A stretch of DNA of 64,000 nucleotides from NCBI GenBank assembly GCA_017163975.1, contig JAFFSR010000363.1, positions 248,001 to 312,000 on the forward strand, in the 5' to 3' direction. Numbering within the stretch: position 1 is the first letter of the stretch; each line of letters starts with the position of its first letter. The notes beneath the pieces are model-generated. The model was not told the origin of the DNA, did no database searches, and was given only the letters and a program-made list of their open reading frames with translations. Below, piece after piece: positions 9,032 through 19,045 of the stretch. This DNA comes from Anastatus disparis (Eukaryota > Arthropoda > Insecta > Hymenoptera > Eupelmidae). Both the position numbers and the translations under genes were made by a program.

Positions 9032-9823
9032 GTTAACAAATTCTCGAAACTTGTACATGTTCATTGGTATAAGCATAAGAAATGTTAGTAAATTTGTTAG
9101 TTAATTATTCATGGTTAATAATATTAGCCAAACTAAACATTTTTATTTGAATAATTTAAGTAAAAATTTATTAAATATTCAAGAGATACCTCAATTTAAT
9201 AAAAGAAATTTTTTGTGAAGTCATGGTCAATTTAATTTAAATTGAAGAATGATTAGATATTTGTTTAAATTCTCAAATGAGAATTTATTTTATACACACT
9301 TAAAATATTTATATATTTTGTTTTATAAAATGTTAACAATTTTTTCGTTTGAAATAGATAAAAATTATTTATATTATTAAATGATTAATTAAATTAAATT
9401 TTTACAATTTATAAAATTATGAGGAATTTCAAGTTTTCAATTTTGAATTTCATGAAAATCAAAATTAAAAATGATTTTAAAATAATCTGAAAAGCAATAA
9501 AATATCCATTACATCTTTCGATTTTTGAAAGTGACTAAGTTACTAGAAAATCAGTGTTTCAAAAGTATACTTTTTGACTACTTTATGAATACTTTGGATT
9601 ATGATTGCTGTTTCAAAAAAGAATTCTTTATGAATACTTTCTTAATCCTTTTTAAATATTTATAAAGATACGTTGAAAAGTTATTTTCCATTTAAATTTT
9701 GTGGAAGAATTCTTTGTGAATATTTTATGAATACTTTATTAATATATTTTATATTAACTTCAGAGCGGACATTCGTGAATTCTTAAAGAATTCTTTTTTC
9801 CAGATGTGTGCTTATTGGGAAGT
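9032..9823. other. AT-rich, no gene seen
   Basis: Contains short direct repeats such as GAATTCTTTGTGAATACTTT and TTATGAATACTTT, similar to 8690-8790. No supported coding sequence. Confidence 0.6.
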
Positions 9824-9926
9824 CTCTTTTATATATTTATTCGGTAGTATTCGAAAATTCAATATCTTTCTTGATAGACTTTCTTGAATTTTCGAACACT
9901 ATTATTATCTAAGTATATAAAAGGGA
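9824..9926. promoter_or_regulatory. Bidirectional palindromic promoter of the copy 2 small gene
   Basis: CTCTTTTATATATTTATTCG...TATTCGAAAATTCAA in the left arm mirrors TTGAATTTTCGAACACTA...TATATAAAAGGGAG in the right. TATA boxes lie at both outer ends and point outward. The right one (9914-9922) is about 70 bases before the ATG at 9989. Confidence 0.6.
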
Positions 9927-9988
9927 GGCTGTCACTTGAATCATCAATCATCAATCATCGCTCGTGACTTAAACATTAAGAGCATATC

Positions 9989-10339
9989 ATGGATTCTAAA
10001 GTTGCTACAACTTAAGGTTGGTGGAATCAACCTAAGTTAGAGGTAAGTATATTTGTTTTTTTTCATAATAATTAATAACTTTTAAAATAATTTCCTATTA
10101 TTTTTCAGAGAGTTCGACTTTTAAAAAAATTGCGGGTAACAAAAAGGATAGCGGCAGATATCAATAAAAGAATCGCTGCTAAATCTACTGATTCTCAACA
10201 AAATATTTCTAAATTTGAAGCACGGAAGTCTCCAAAGTCAAGAAAAATAAGAATCAGTAGATGTTCTAGTCAAAGAGAGATGGAAATCAGAAAGCATTTA
10301 GAAGGAACCCGAAGAAGAGTCTTACAAAAATTAAAATAA
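9989..10339 (+). pseudogene. Small basic spliced gene, copy 2 (interrupted)
   Basis: Exon 1 is 9989-10042, the intron 10043-10108 (GAG|GTAAGT, TTTTTCAG) and exon 2 10109-10339. Exon 1 contains an in-frame TAA at 10013-10015, nine codons in, and no other good start lies in frame. Exon 2 codes a very basic 76-residue segment (RVRLLKKLRVTKRIAADI ... RRRVLQKLK). Position next to the MEYVLD gene, a short first exon ending NQPKLE (compare MNQE in copy 1) and a phase-0 intron make it the counterpart of complement 1940-2366. It could still be expressed if the stop is a recent or assembly error. Confidence 0.55.
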
Positions 10340-10819
10340 ATGTAAAATATTGTAATTGTATTAAATAAAAAATAAAAAAAAATAAATAAATAGTATGAAT
10401 GTCTGATGAGTGAATGTTTGAGAATAAATGAATGATAGTATGAATGAATGTTTGAGAATGAATAAAAATAAATGTTATCATGTAAGTTTGAAAATAAAGC
10501 AGAGAGAGAGAGAGAGAGAGAGATTGTAAACAAATGATAATAAGTGTAAGAGTGTGAATGAGAGAATGAATGGCAATATGAATGAAAAAAAATCTTTTTA
10601 AATTATTACGTAAAGATGGACGGATGTGTGTGTATGTATATATGTGCATGCTAGTTTTAAAATAAATGAGAGAATGATAATATGTGTAAGAGTGTAAAGG
10701 AGAGAATAAATGATTATAAGAATGAAAAATCTTTTTAAATTTATACGTAAAGATGGATGTGTGTGTATGTATATACGATTAAAAAAAATAAAAATAAATG
10801 TATAGTATAAAGCGTATCT
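10340..10819. repeat. Low-complexity tail with GA microsatellite
   Basis: A polyA-like AATAAA follows the gene at about 10362. The rest is direct repeats of GAATGAATGTTTGAGAATGA and GAGAGAATGAATG..., an AG run (10500-10522) and two copies of TTACGTAAAGATGGA near 10606 and 10742. Open frames on the reverse strand here are products of low complexity. Confidence 0.7.
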
Positions 10820-11083
10820 GAGGGGCGATTCAACCTATGCTACATATGTATGTATCACGGTGATATGTATGTACGTTCGAACGTAAGTTGGTAGCACTGC
10901 TAAGACAAGTCGTCGCGCGCAAAAATTGTATCTACATGCAAACGGAGACTTGAGGTCTTGACGGTTCGACAGACGATTCAATGCGCGCGACGACTTGTCT
11001 TAGCAGTACTACCAACTTACGTTCAAACGTACATACATATCACCGTGATACATACATATGTAGCATAGGTTGAATCGCCCCTC
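10820..11083. mobile_element. 264-bp palindromic MITE, GAGGGGCGATTCAACC family
   Basis: GAGGGGCGATTCAACCTATG is mirrored by CATAGGTTGAATCGCCCCTC. The arms continue through ATATGTATGTATCACGGTGA and GACAAGTCGTCGCGCGC to a loop near 10945. No clear target duplication is visible. Confidence 0.85.
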
Positions 11084-11129
11084 TGTGAATTTAATCTAAG
11101 TATATGTATGGATGGATTTTAATAATGTA

Positions 11130-11228
11130 TGAAAAAATGAGAAAGTGGTAAGGGCCCCAACCTACGCCCTCTACCTGAAAGAAACAGCCATAATCTTACC
11201 TTTCCATAAACTTTCTCATTTTTTTTTA
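11130..11228 (-). repeat. Conserved 3' motif after the MEYVLD pseudogene
   Basis: On the reverse strand it reads AATGAGAAAGTTTATGGAAA, then TTATGGCTGTTTCTTTCAGG, then GGTTGGGGCCCTTACCACTT, then TCTCATTTTT. It corresponds to the motif following the intact MEYVLD gene at 1538-1620, in the same relative orientation. Confidence 0.6.
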
Positions 11229-11315
11229 AATAAATAATTTTATTAACATATTTACGTGATACAATTTACAAAAATTTATGTATACATAGAGAATAATATG
11301 TTTTTATCCAATTCC

Positions 11316-11950
11316 ACATTTTGGCGCTGTTAATACATCGGTGCGTCATCTGTTACGTTACAACCATAGTCCACTTCATTCCTGCCATCATCTTGTATTC
11401 AGAGTGGGAGATTATTAGCTAGTAACCATTCCTTTAGTGCGAGAACATTCTTAAATGCATATATTGATTTCTGTCTTTAAGTACAATAAGTGCAGTAGCT
11501 AGTGTTTAATTTCTTGATATTTTGTAGTGATGGACATCCTATTTTGTTCATGTTGATGATGGTTCTAAAAATAAGTATACAGTAAATAAATGATGTCTAT
11601 ATAGACTGCTGTATTTAAACTTACTTTTCTGATAAAATTTCCTGGATCCATCTTTTCTTTTCAAGACCTTTTACGTAGATTTTAGTGGCATTTTTCAAAC
11701 TATCTTGTAAAATTTTAATTCTATATTTATACGGTATCGTACCAGCATTCCAGGGGATTCCATGATGATGAATCTCGAGCCATCGATTCACACATTGTTC
11801 CTTCTTTAGCAGTTTGCTCCATTTGCATGGAGATTGGAAATGGAAAGCCATTGGTATTGAATCCTTTTCGAGCGGGGTCAAAGCCGCTTTTTTTACAACA
11901 AATAAATTTGATGATCTTCTAAAACCCTGTAAATCTAATACGTATTCCAT
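11316..11950 (-). pseudogene. MEYVLD-family gene, copy 2 (broken in exon 2)
   Basis: Exon 1 is complement 11625-11950 and codes MEYVLDLQGFRRSSNLFVVK through KKRWIQEILSEK, open throughout. The intron is complement 11565-11624 (AAA|GTAAGT, ATTTTTAG), in the same position and phase as copy 1. Exon 2 starts TIINMNKIGCPSLQNIKKL, then hits a TAA at complement 11477-11479 about 28 codons in. Further downstream another frame resumes with ALKEWLLANN, corresponding to ALKEWLLSQ of copy 1, so one or more frameshifts are present. Head to head with the polymerase-type pseudogene at 12672, as in copy 1. Confidence 0.65.
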
Positions 11951-12024
11951 TTCCCTGGTTTTCTCTCTGATGTTGCTGCTAACTCTGCGAAGTCGAGACT
12001 GATTTGAATGAGCTCACGAGTTCT

Positions 12025-12032
12025 CTTTTATA
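12025..12032 (-). promoter_or_regulatory. TATA box of MEYVLD copy 2
   Basis: The reverse strand reads TATAAAAGAGAACTCGTGAG and, closer to the ATG, AGAGTTAGCAGCAACATCA, corresponding to 689-770 in copy 1. Bases 12040-12250 hold repeated CTCTAGA-GTCATAGCCC-like units (a roughly 45-60-base period), comparable to the purine-rich upstream of copy 1. Confidence 0.6.
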
Positions 12033-12287
12033 CGTTAGCCTCCCCTCTCTTTGATTTTCTAGAATAGTCATACCCCTTCCGTAAGTAAATCCCCTCTCTA
12101 GAGTCATAGCCCTTACTGTAAGCGAACTCCCTTCTTCTAGAAAAGTCGTAGCCCTTTCTGTATGCAAACCCCTCTTTTTTAGCTTCTAGAATAGTCATTC
12201 CCTTCTGTAAGTGTACGTAGGTCTCCCCTCTATTTAAGTTTCCAGAAAAGTCGTTTTCTACAGGCTTCTCCCACTACTTTGAGCGGG

Positions 12288-12295
12288 TATATATG
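12288..12295 (+). promoter_or_regulatory. TATA box and leader of the polymerase-type gene, copy 2
   Basis: TATATATGGAGG is followed by GAAAATCATTCTTGTGCTTC and GAAGGAAGTCCTCC, matching the reverse-strand leader of copy 1. The leader from 12300 to 12671 contains repeated AGAACTTTCTC and AGCTCGCTAGAGCAAAT units and no accepted gene. Confidence 0.6.
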
Positions 12296-12671
12296 GAGGC
12301 ACATAACGAACCGAAAATCATTCTTGTGCTTCGAGTCGATCGGGAAGGAAGTCCTCCAAGTCTACAAGTGTTTATAATAAAGATATCCCTACAGAGCATC
12401 AAGAAAGAATCTTCTCCTTAGTGAATATAAGGATCTTATTGAGAAATATAGTATTAAGAGAGAGCTTTGAGAACTTTCTACCATCAAGTGAATATAAGGA
12501 GTTCGCTAGATCAATCCAGTATTACGATAGAGACCATCGAGAACTTTCTCGCACCAGGAGCTCGCTAGAGCAAATCGGGAAAGAACTTTCTCCCACCACT
12601 CTATCAGCTTATATAAGAGCTCGCAATAGCTTGAACTCATCAGTTTATCGAGAAGTTTAAGAGGAGTCAAC

Positions 12672-14440
12672 ATGCAGTTTCCAGAATATTTCGCTTACAC
12701 TGTTAAGCTATTGATGGATTTATTGGACTGCGAATGAAGAGGAGAAGCAACAGCTAATGATTTGGAATTTCGGCTTAATTTATGCTTCAGCGCCATTACT
12801 GCTCTGCAAAATCTTATGGCTATGAAATTGACTAGTCCACAGAAGAAGAAGTATCAAACATCGATGACGCATTTACTTACGATTCAGTGTAAGCTGCACA
12901 ATCTTTTGAAAACCGGTGGTCGCCTGCAGCAGGACGAGTTGGAACCTGTCAACAACGAGAAAGAACGTGTTCAGTGGAACGATTTTCAATCGGCATTCGA
13001 GAAACGTATACGATCTGGCGTCATTACTAATCTAGAGCATTTAGACGTCATTGCTTCTATGGACGATACTCGAAAGGTTTTTGAATCGAAGATTGTCAGT
13101 GCTCTCAGCGAATACAATGCTTTAAAACTAAACGCTGAATTATCAGCTGAGAATACAGTCCAGAAGAATGACTCTGTGGTAGCAGAAGTTAAGTACTTCA
13201 GTACGGAAAATGTAGCCATCTATCAAACAACGGATATAAAGCAATGGTTTGATGAAAATATTAAGCAAGTCATTCTTCGAGAAATGGAAGAGTTTGAACT
13301 GAAAGGTTCTAGATGGAGTTTACGCCAGATATTGAATTTAGCTATCAATATCAACAAGCTCAACCCTGTACGTGGCAGCTCATATATTACATTACTAAAG
13401 TTTATTCAAGATAAAAAGGCGTGCGTAATTTTTCAAAACAACGATGAGCAGTGCTTTAAGTGGGCAGTATTATCCGCATTACATCCAGTTGATCGTCATT
13501 CTTATCGTGTGTGTCATTACAAGGATTTTGAAGGCGAACTCAACTTCACTGGAATGGACTTTCCCGTTCCAATCAAACAGGTGGCTAAGTTTGAGAACCT
13601 AATAACATATCTATAAATGTGTACATATTAAAAAAATCTGGTAGCAAATACACTAACCTTCCATGTCATGTTACCTCTCTCAAGCAGAAGCGACACGTTA
13701 ATTTGCTTCTCATCCAGGATTTATACGTCGATGATGATGAAGAAGGAGAGGAAGAAGATAATCATGATTCTACTCCTAAGTTCCATTATGTGTGGATTAA
13801 AAATTTATCAAGACTAGTGAGAACTCAAGCAACGAAACATAAACGACAGCATTACATTTGTGATAGATGATTACACTTCTTCAATGATGAACCAAAATTC
13901 AAGGCTCATGAATTGGATTGTCAACAAATAAATAAGTGTAAAATCCAGCTGCCTCTGAAGAATGATAACATATTGTTTTTCCGTGACTTTAGTAATAAAA
14001 CGAAAGTGCCATTTATTATATGTGCAGATTTTTAGTGTCTATTAAAGCCTGTGAACGACGATACGCGAGTTTATCAACGACATCAAGCTTATAGTATTGG
14101 CTACTATGTTAAGTGTAGTTTTTATGATGAAAGGTGTGGTTACTATAGTTATAGACAAGAAGAGGATGGCACCAAGACTCCTGCTGAATGGTTTATTGAA
14201 AAACTTTGAGCATTAGCAGACGACTTAATTGCTTTACATGCTAATCCGAAGCCTATGGAATTAACTAGAGAAGATAAGGAAGACTTTATAAAAGCAAAAG
14301 TATGTCACATCTGTAATAAATCTTTTTCTGCTTCTGCTATAAAAGTTAGAGACCACTGCTATCTTATAGGAAAGTACAGAGGTGCTGCTCACGAAGGTTG
14401 TAATATAAATTTTCAAGATGCTAGATTTATTCCAGTTGTT
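12672..14440 (+). pseudogene. Family B DNA polymerase-type protein, N-terminal part, multiply broken (copy 2)
   Basis: The frame starts at 12672 and meets TGA at 12735, then is open to about 13600 (EKRIRSGVITNLEHLD, KGSRWSLRQILNLAINI, CVIFQNNDEQCFKWAVL). One frameshift lies near 13603. Frame 13619 continues with a Cys/His finger, broken by TGA at 13868, TAG at 14033 and TGA at 14207, then CHICNKSF ... RDHCYLIGKYRGAAHEGC, an HNH/zinc-like block. Homology is lost just after FIPVV, near 14437. The block order matches N-terminal regions of protein-primed PolB proteins in Polinton-like and related arthropod elements (recognised from memory). The TAG at 14033 falls where the acidic residue of exonuclease motif I is expected (ADF-stop-CLL). 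The polymerase domain is absent. Confidence 0.65.
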
Positions 14441-14767
14441 ACGGACAGAATTAATATTTTTATCTTTATGATTATATACTATAGATTTTTAAGATGATAT
14501 TTGTATTTTGTTTTATTTTTAATAACAAAAGTTCTTGGTAAAGTTTGTTAAATAAAAAATAGATTAGATTGTATTATTTTAATTCGAATTCATAGGAAAA
14601 GTTTAACTGACGAAAAGATTTTATTAAGTTTAGTTTTATTAAGTTATTTAAGTAATATTATAATTCGTTGTATTGCGTATTAAGATTAAAATCAAGCTAC
14701 GAGAGTGCTTGAAAATAGTGCCATTGTATTTAGAATATCGAGTTTACGTTGTTTATATACACTAAGA
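14441..14767. other. AT-rich, no gene seen
   Basis: Lies between the truncated polymerase-type pseudogene and the next broken gene. No feature is supported. Confidence 0.6.
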
Positions 14768-15065
14768 TTATATGTGAAAAAATATCTTCAGCTGAGATAA
14801 GGTGAATTTTAAAGAACCTCCGCCACCATCAATACCAAAATTCAAGTGAAAATCAAAAATATTTCTATTATGAATAATATGTTGTATAAACAAAATCAAA
14901 TCGGTGCAAATAACAGCAGAGCTTGGAATTTTCGTAACAACCTCATTTTTTACAATTTCGAAATCCAATGAATGCACTTCAAAAAATTCATCCAAACTAT
15001 GAGACTTTTGAAAATTTTTTTCTCGAGTATAAGGCTCAATAATATTTCGTGAACATGTTTTTTTC

Positions 15066-15930
15066 CTTTATACCCGTGCCGGAACTTTGCCTAAAAGTGC
15101 TCTTTATGCGGCAGGGAACCGGCCGAATACATCCGTGTTATTCCGTTACATACGTGCGCAGAACGCACCGCACAGCTACGAACTGTACGTCTTCTCGGTC
15201 GCTTCGCTGTCTGCTGTATACTTAAACTATATCTATATATACGCGAATGTCTAACCTCAGCATTAAATAGATAAATGCATACATAATACTTGTAGTTATT
15301 AAATAAACACACTCGATATAATACACTAATATACATATAATAGTTTAAATTATAACGAATTATAACTTTCGTTTAAAATAGATATTCTTTTTCATACACG
15401 TTTCTTTTAATTCACGACATTCTTTCAAACACTTCATGATTGTTTTTGTACAAAAAAAAATAATTAAATTCACGTTTTTACACGTTTTACTTTACACGTT
15501 TTGTTTTTGTGCACTTGATATTAATACATTTATATTTATTAAAATGAACTATATCTTTACTAACATACACAATTGTTTTAACTCACAATTTTTTCTTTTG
15601 CTCTTTAAAAGGTTTTCATACACAAAATATAGTTTTATAAAAGTATTATAAACACATTTCATTATTTCTCACGTTTTTTAAATTTGAATTATCATTTATA
15701 TATTTACTGTGTATCTTATGTTAACTGCTATGTGTGCTGCTATGTTCGGTTTTTTCTCTCTCTCTTTTTCTACCGAACTCAACTGTATACTGTAATTGCT
15801 TGCGCATGCGCGCTACAACGAAATTACGCAACAGATGACTCTTCGCTTTTGACGAATTTTTTTTTATTAAAAATGGAGTTTTATCACTTTTTGGGGTGGC
15901 AAAGTTCCGGCCGGGCTTGAAGGAAAATCG
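15066..15930. mobile_element. TIR element inserted in the DGGGG gene
   Basis: The left end ACCCGTGCCGGAACTTTGCC is mirrored on the right by GGCAAAGTTCCGGCCGGGCT, with AAAAGTG continuing inside both ends. It is about 865 bases, with no recognised transposase; short open frames inside have no family resemblance. It lies where the host gene's protein similarity is interrupted. Confidence 0.55.
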
Positions 15931-15936
15931 TATACG

Positions 15937-16053
15937 TTCCTCGGCACGAAACAGGCTCATCATATGCGCGTGTTTTACTTCGCTCGGCTTCGCCTCGCGA
16001 AGCAAACCAGCACGCGCATGGAATGAGCCTGTTCCGTGCCTCGGAACGTAATA
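15937..16053. repeat. GC-rich 117-bp hairpin
   Basis: TACGTTCCTCGGCACGAAAC ... GCGCGTG faces CACGCGC ... GTTCCGTGCCTCGGAACGTA, with an inner CTTCGCTCGGCTTCGCCTCGCGAAG loop. The GC content stands out sharply from the flanks. It may be a small foldback insertion or the remaining end of an element. Confidence 0.75.
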
Positions 16054-16839
16054 TACTATTTCTTATAAATTTAGAAAAATCACGTATCTGACGATCAGAT
16101 AAATTTGAATCATTCTGCAAATCACATAAATCATTAGATGATATTTGGTGTATTTGTTTTTTTTCTTTTGCATTTACGATAATATTTAATGGTTCACCCC
16201 GCTGTTGCGATAGAGATAGAGCAACATTCGTCCTTTCTGCTTTGTCATTTAATTTATTTTCAACTTTCCTTTTGACTAATAATTTAGAAATCAAATGTTC
16301 ACTTTGCTTTGGAGTTTGGATGCCTTCTTGAACATTTTTTAGGAATGTTGTTGAAGTACATTTATGACTTATACCTTTAGTTATTAAAGTTAAACAATTT
16401 GAACATCGCCTACTAGTCTTCTTCAGTGGTCAGCGAGATTCCTTTTTTTTAGTATTAACAATTTCAAAACTTCTTTGTCTGGATCTAATTTCATTACATA
16501 AAGTACAGCCACACTCTTTTTCTGACTTTGATGTACTGCGCGTTTTCATTTCTAAATGATATTTTGAGTAGTCTTGCATCTGAAGTGAACTTTTTAAACT
16601 TGTATTCATATTAGCTTTTGTAATTTTAAGCCTACAAGCACCACAAACTACAGCAGGTAAACGCGAATCCATCTCATTAAAATCAGGAAATAACAATTTG
16701 ATTTGAGTTCCTATTTTACCTGTAGTTTTATAATGCTTTTTTTCGGCTTCCTTTTACACATCAAACACATATTATGCCGATTTTGTTCGTGAGTTCTGGC
16801 CGAATTACTTTGCAAGTTCATAATTAACAATCACTATTT

Positions 16840-17816
16840 TTAAATTGAATGAAATTAAATAAATTGAACGAACGTTGCTGCGCGAAGTCAAATGCTATAC
16901 TAAATTTTCTTTAAGATTATATATCACTTTAAATTCCACAAATTTTATTTACATATGATCTTTATATTATAAATAATAAATAGTATCGAGTACTGTTAGC
17001 TGTAACCTTTTCAATGTTTATTTTATTTGTATACAATGAATTAGGTGAGAATATAACGAACTTTAAGATTGTAGTTATGGAAAAAATTTTCTAGCTTTGT
17101 ATATATTATTTCTCATTTCTTAAGTAATTATATATATCAGTCGTTTTATAATTATAGATTTAATGCATATTAATACCGTAAATAAATGTTTTTAACATAC
17201 AGGTGATATAAAATAAATGGGGGATAGTTATTTACTTATTTGTTATTTCTATTTATATATTTATAATAATGTTGCCTAATAAAACAATATTTGTTCATTC
17301 AAAATTAACTTTTTATGGATCGGCCACGTAAATTGATTTTAAAAAGTATGTCAAAATATGTTTAAGATATCTAAAAATCATAATCAAAATGAATTTTGAG
17401 GCAACAAAACATTTTCATTTAAACTTCCTTTAGGCGAACCGTGGATTGTTAAGTAATTGCAAATAGTTATTTTATTATTCTGAAATATTCAAATTCAAAA
17501 TCAACCATAAATGTGTATTTTAATCTTATGGTTTTTTAATTTAAATTTCGTATTTCATATATATGAAATACATTTGTAAAGATATTTTTATTAGAAATAA
17601 ACACAAAATTTTTTTTAAGCATGTTTCACGTAAGAATTAATTTCATAATTCAAATTCATGGTCATATATTAAGGTCTGGAAATTATAATTGTAACTCAGT
17701 TCCCAGTTCTCAGTTTATTTATATCAAATATCGTACTATCTCTGTTTTTCTTATGGAAGTAGATTAAGAAATAGTCACTTGATGAAATTAATTATACGCT
17801 TTTTTACTTTAAGCAC
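16840..17816. other. AT-rich spacer, no gene seen
   Basis: No reading frame, long repeat or RNA gene is supported. Confidence 0.6.
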
Positions 17817-19045
17817 ATGTGTACATATATTTTTACATTATGTTTCATCAAATTATTTTTAATTTTATTTAGTACTCAAAATTTAAACTCAAAATCGGAT
17901 ACTCAAACTAATCATAGTGAAGGTAAATCGGAGGTACCTGAGTATATTTTCTGTTTCGTGCAATTGGGCAGCTCCGAATCCGTGTTGGTTTATGTTATTT
18001 ATCGACCTCCAATTTCCTTTTTGAGAAATACCGATTTTTTGGATAACTTAAGAAATTTCGCCTCTGAATACTCTCACAAAATTATAATGGGAGACCTGAA
18101 TGCCGATCTCCTACGTGAGAACAGTGATGCTAAATTTATTAATAAATTGTCGGCTGAGCTTTCGTTACAGTTGGTTCAGCACGGCTATGACAGAATACTT
18201 GACGCACGCAACTTACCGGCTAATTTGCACAGTCGGCACAACTTAATTGATGTATGTATTTCATGTAATCATATCAAGACAGATAATAAAATGATTAAGT
18301 ATAGGAATCATAAAGATATCTGTCCAAACTTATTGGTACAGAGTTTGGCTGGCTGTGATTGGACGCCATTTACAGTTGGTACAGTTGACCCGGAATCTGC
18401 ACTTGGCTGCCTCCGTGACAACCTTATGGCAGCAATACAAAATCTGGCGCCACTAAAAACACTTAAAATTGGTACAGATAAGTTTCCTTGGATAGATAAA
18501 GAGTTGTCGCAGATGCGGCACTAGAGAGATGCCACGTATCTTAGATTCAAACGGACGAAGGAGGAGCGATATCTCTCCGAATTTTCGCAACTGCGTAAAA
18601 CAATAGACGAACGGATGGAACAAGCTAAAACAAATTATTATCATAATAGACTGTTCGATGCTTTTGCTAGAGGTAATGTCTGGAATGCGTTAAAAGACCT
18701 GGGACTCCTGTCCAGACCTCAAGGGAACTTGAATGGATTCACTCCAGATGAGCTTAAAGCGCATTTTGCAGGGGTGTCAGTCTCGCCACTCGATGATACT
18801 GCGGAACGTAAAAGGATTCTTTCTGACTGTAGTGAAAGTGGCTTTGCTTCCAAGCCAATCAATATTAATGATGTAATCCTTGCGATTTCGCATTTTTCAT
18901 CACAGGCTTGTGGCGAGGATGGCATGCCGCAGAGTGTGATACTTAAAGCACTACCAGTTATTGGAGAGCATCTTGTGACTCTGTTCAATTCTTCTTTTGC
19001 GCGGGGGGTCTTCACTTGCCTTTGGAAGCGTGCACGGATTGTGCC
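17817..19045 (+). pseudogene. Non-LTR retrotransposon A, endonuclease and pre-RT fragment
   Basis: The frame 17817-18524 holds the C-terminal half of an apurinic-type endonuclease: VLVYVIYRPP, KIIMGDLNADLL and a degenerate end of the domain, then the linker to the RT. After a stop at 18522-18524 the similarity continues in another frame from 18615 (MEQAKTNYYHNRLF, ACGEDGMPQSVILKALP, WKRARIVPL), the beginning of a Jockey/I-type RT. Homology ends at about 19045, where it meets element B in the opposite orientation. The element lacks its start, most of the RT and its 3' end. Confidence 0.75.

Larger units (their letters stand above)
14768..16830 (-). pseudogene. Cys-pair/DGGGG protein of unknown function, split by insertions
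   Basis: On the reverse strand, 16830 to about 16050 codes NRHNMCLMCKRKPKK, then after a one-base frame change in an A run (near 16760) LLFPDFNEMDSRLPAVVCGAC, CTLCNEIRSRQRSF, a stop, and LSDRQIRDFSKFIRN. The same protein appears to resume at about 15062 with RNIIEPYTREKN and runs through LDEFFEVHSLDFEIV to IGIDGGGG-like FGIDGGGGSLKF at 14768. The roughly 1 kb between is an inserted TIR element and hairpin. Cys pairs (CLMC, CGAC, CTLC) suggest N-terminal zinc binding. I recall similar multi-copy proteins in insects but cannot name a function. Confidence 0.5.

Noticed and set aside
10270..10649. Two overlapping reverse-strand frames rich in Ile, Phe, Ser and His
   Set aside because: They are antisense of the small basic gene's end and of low-complexity repeats.
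12421..12660. 79-codon frame upstream of the polymerase-type pseudogene
   Set aside because: It lies in the leader, is made of repeated AGAACTTTCTC / CTCGCTAGAGC units and has no counterpart in copy 1.
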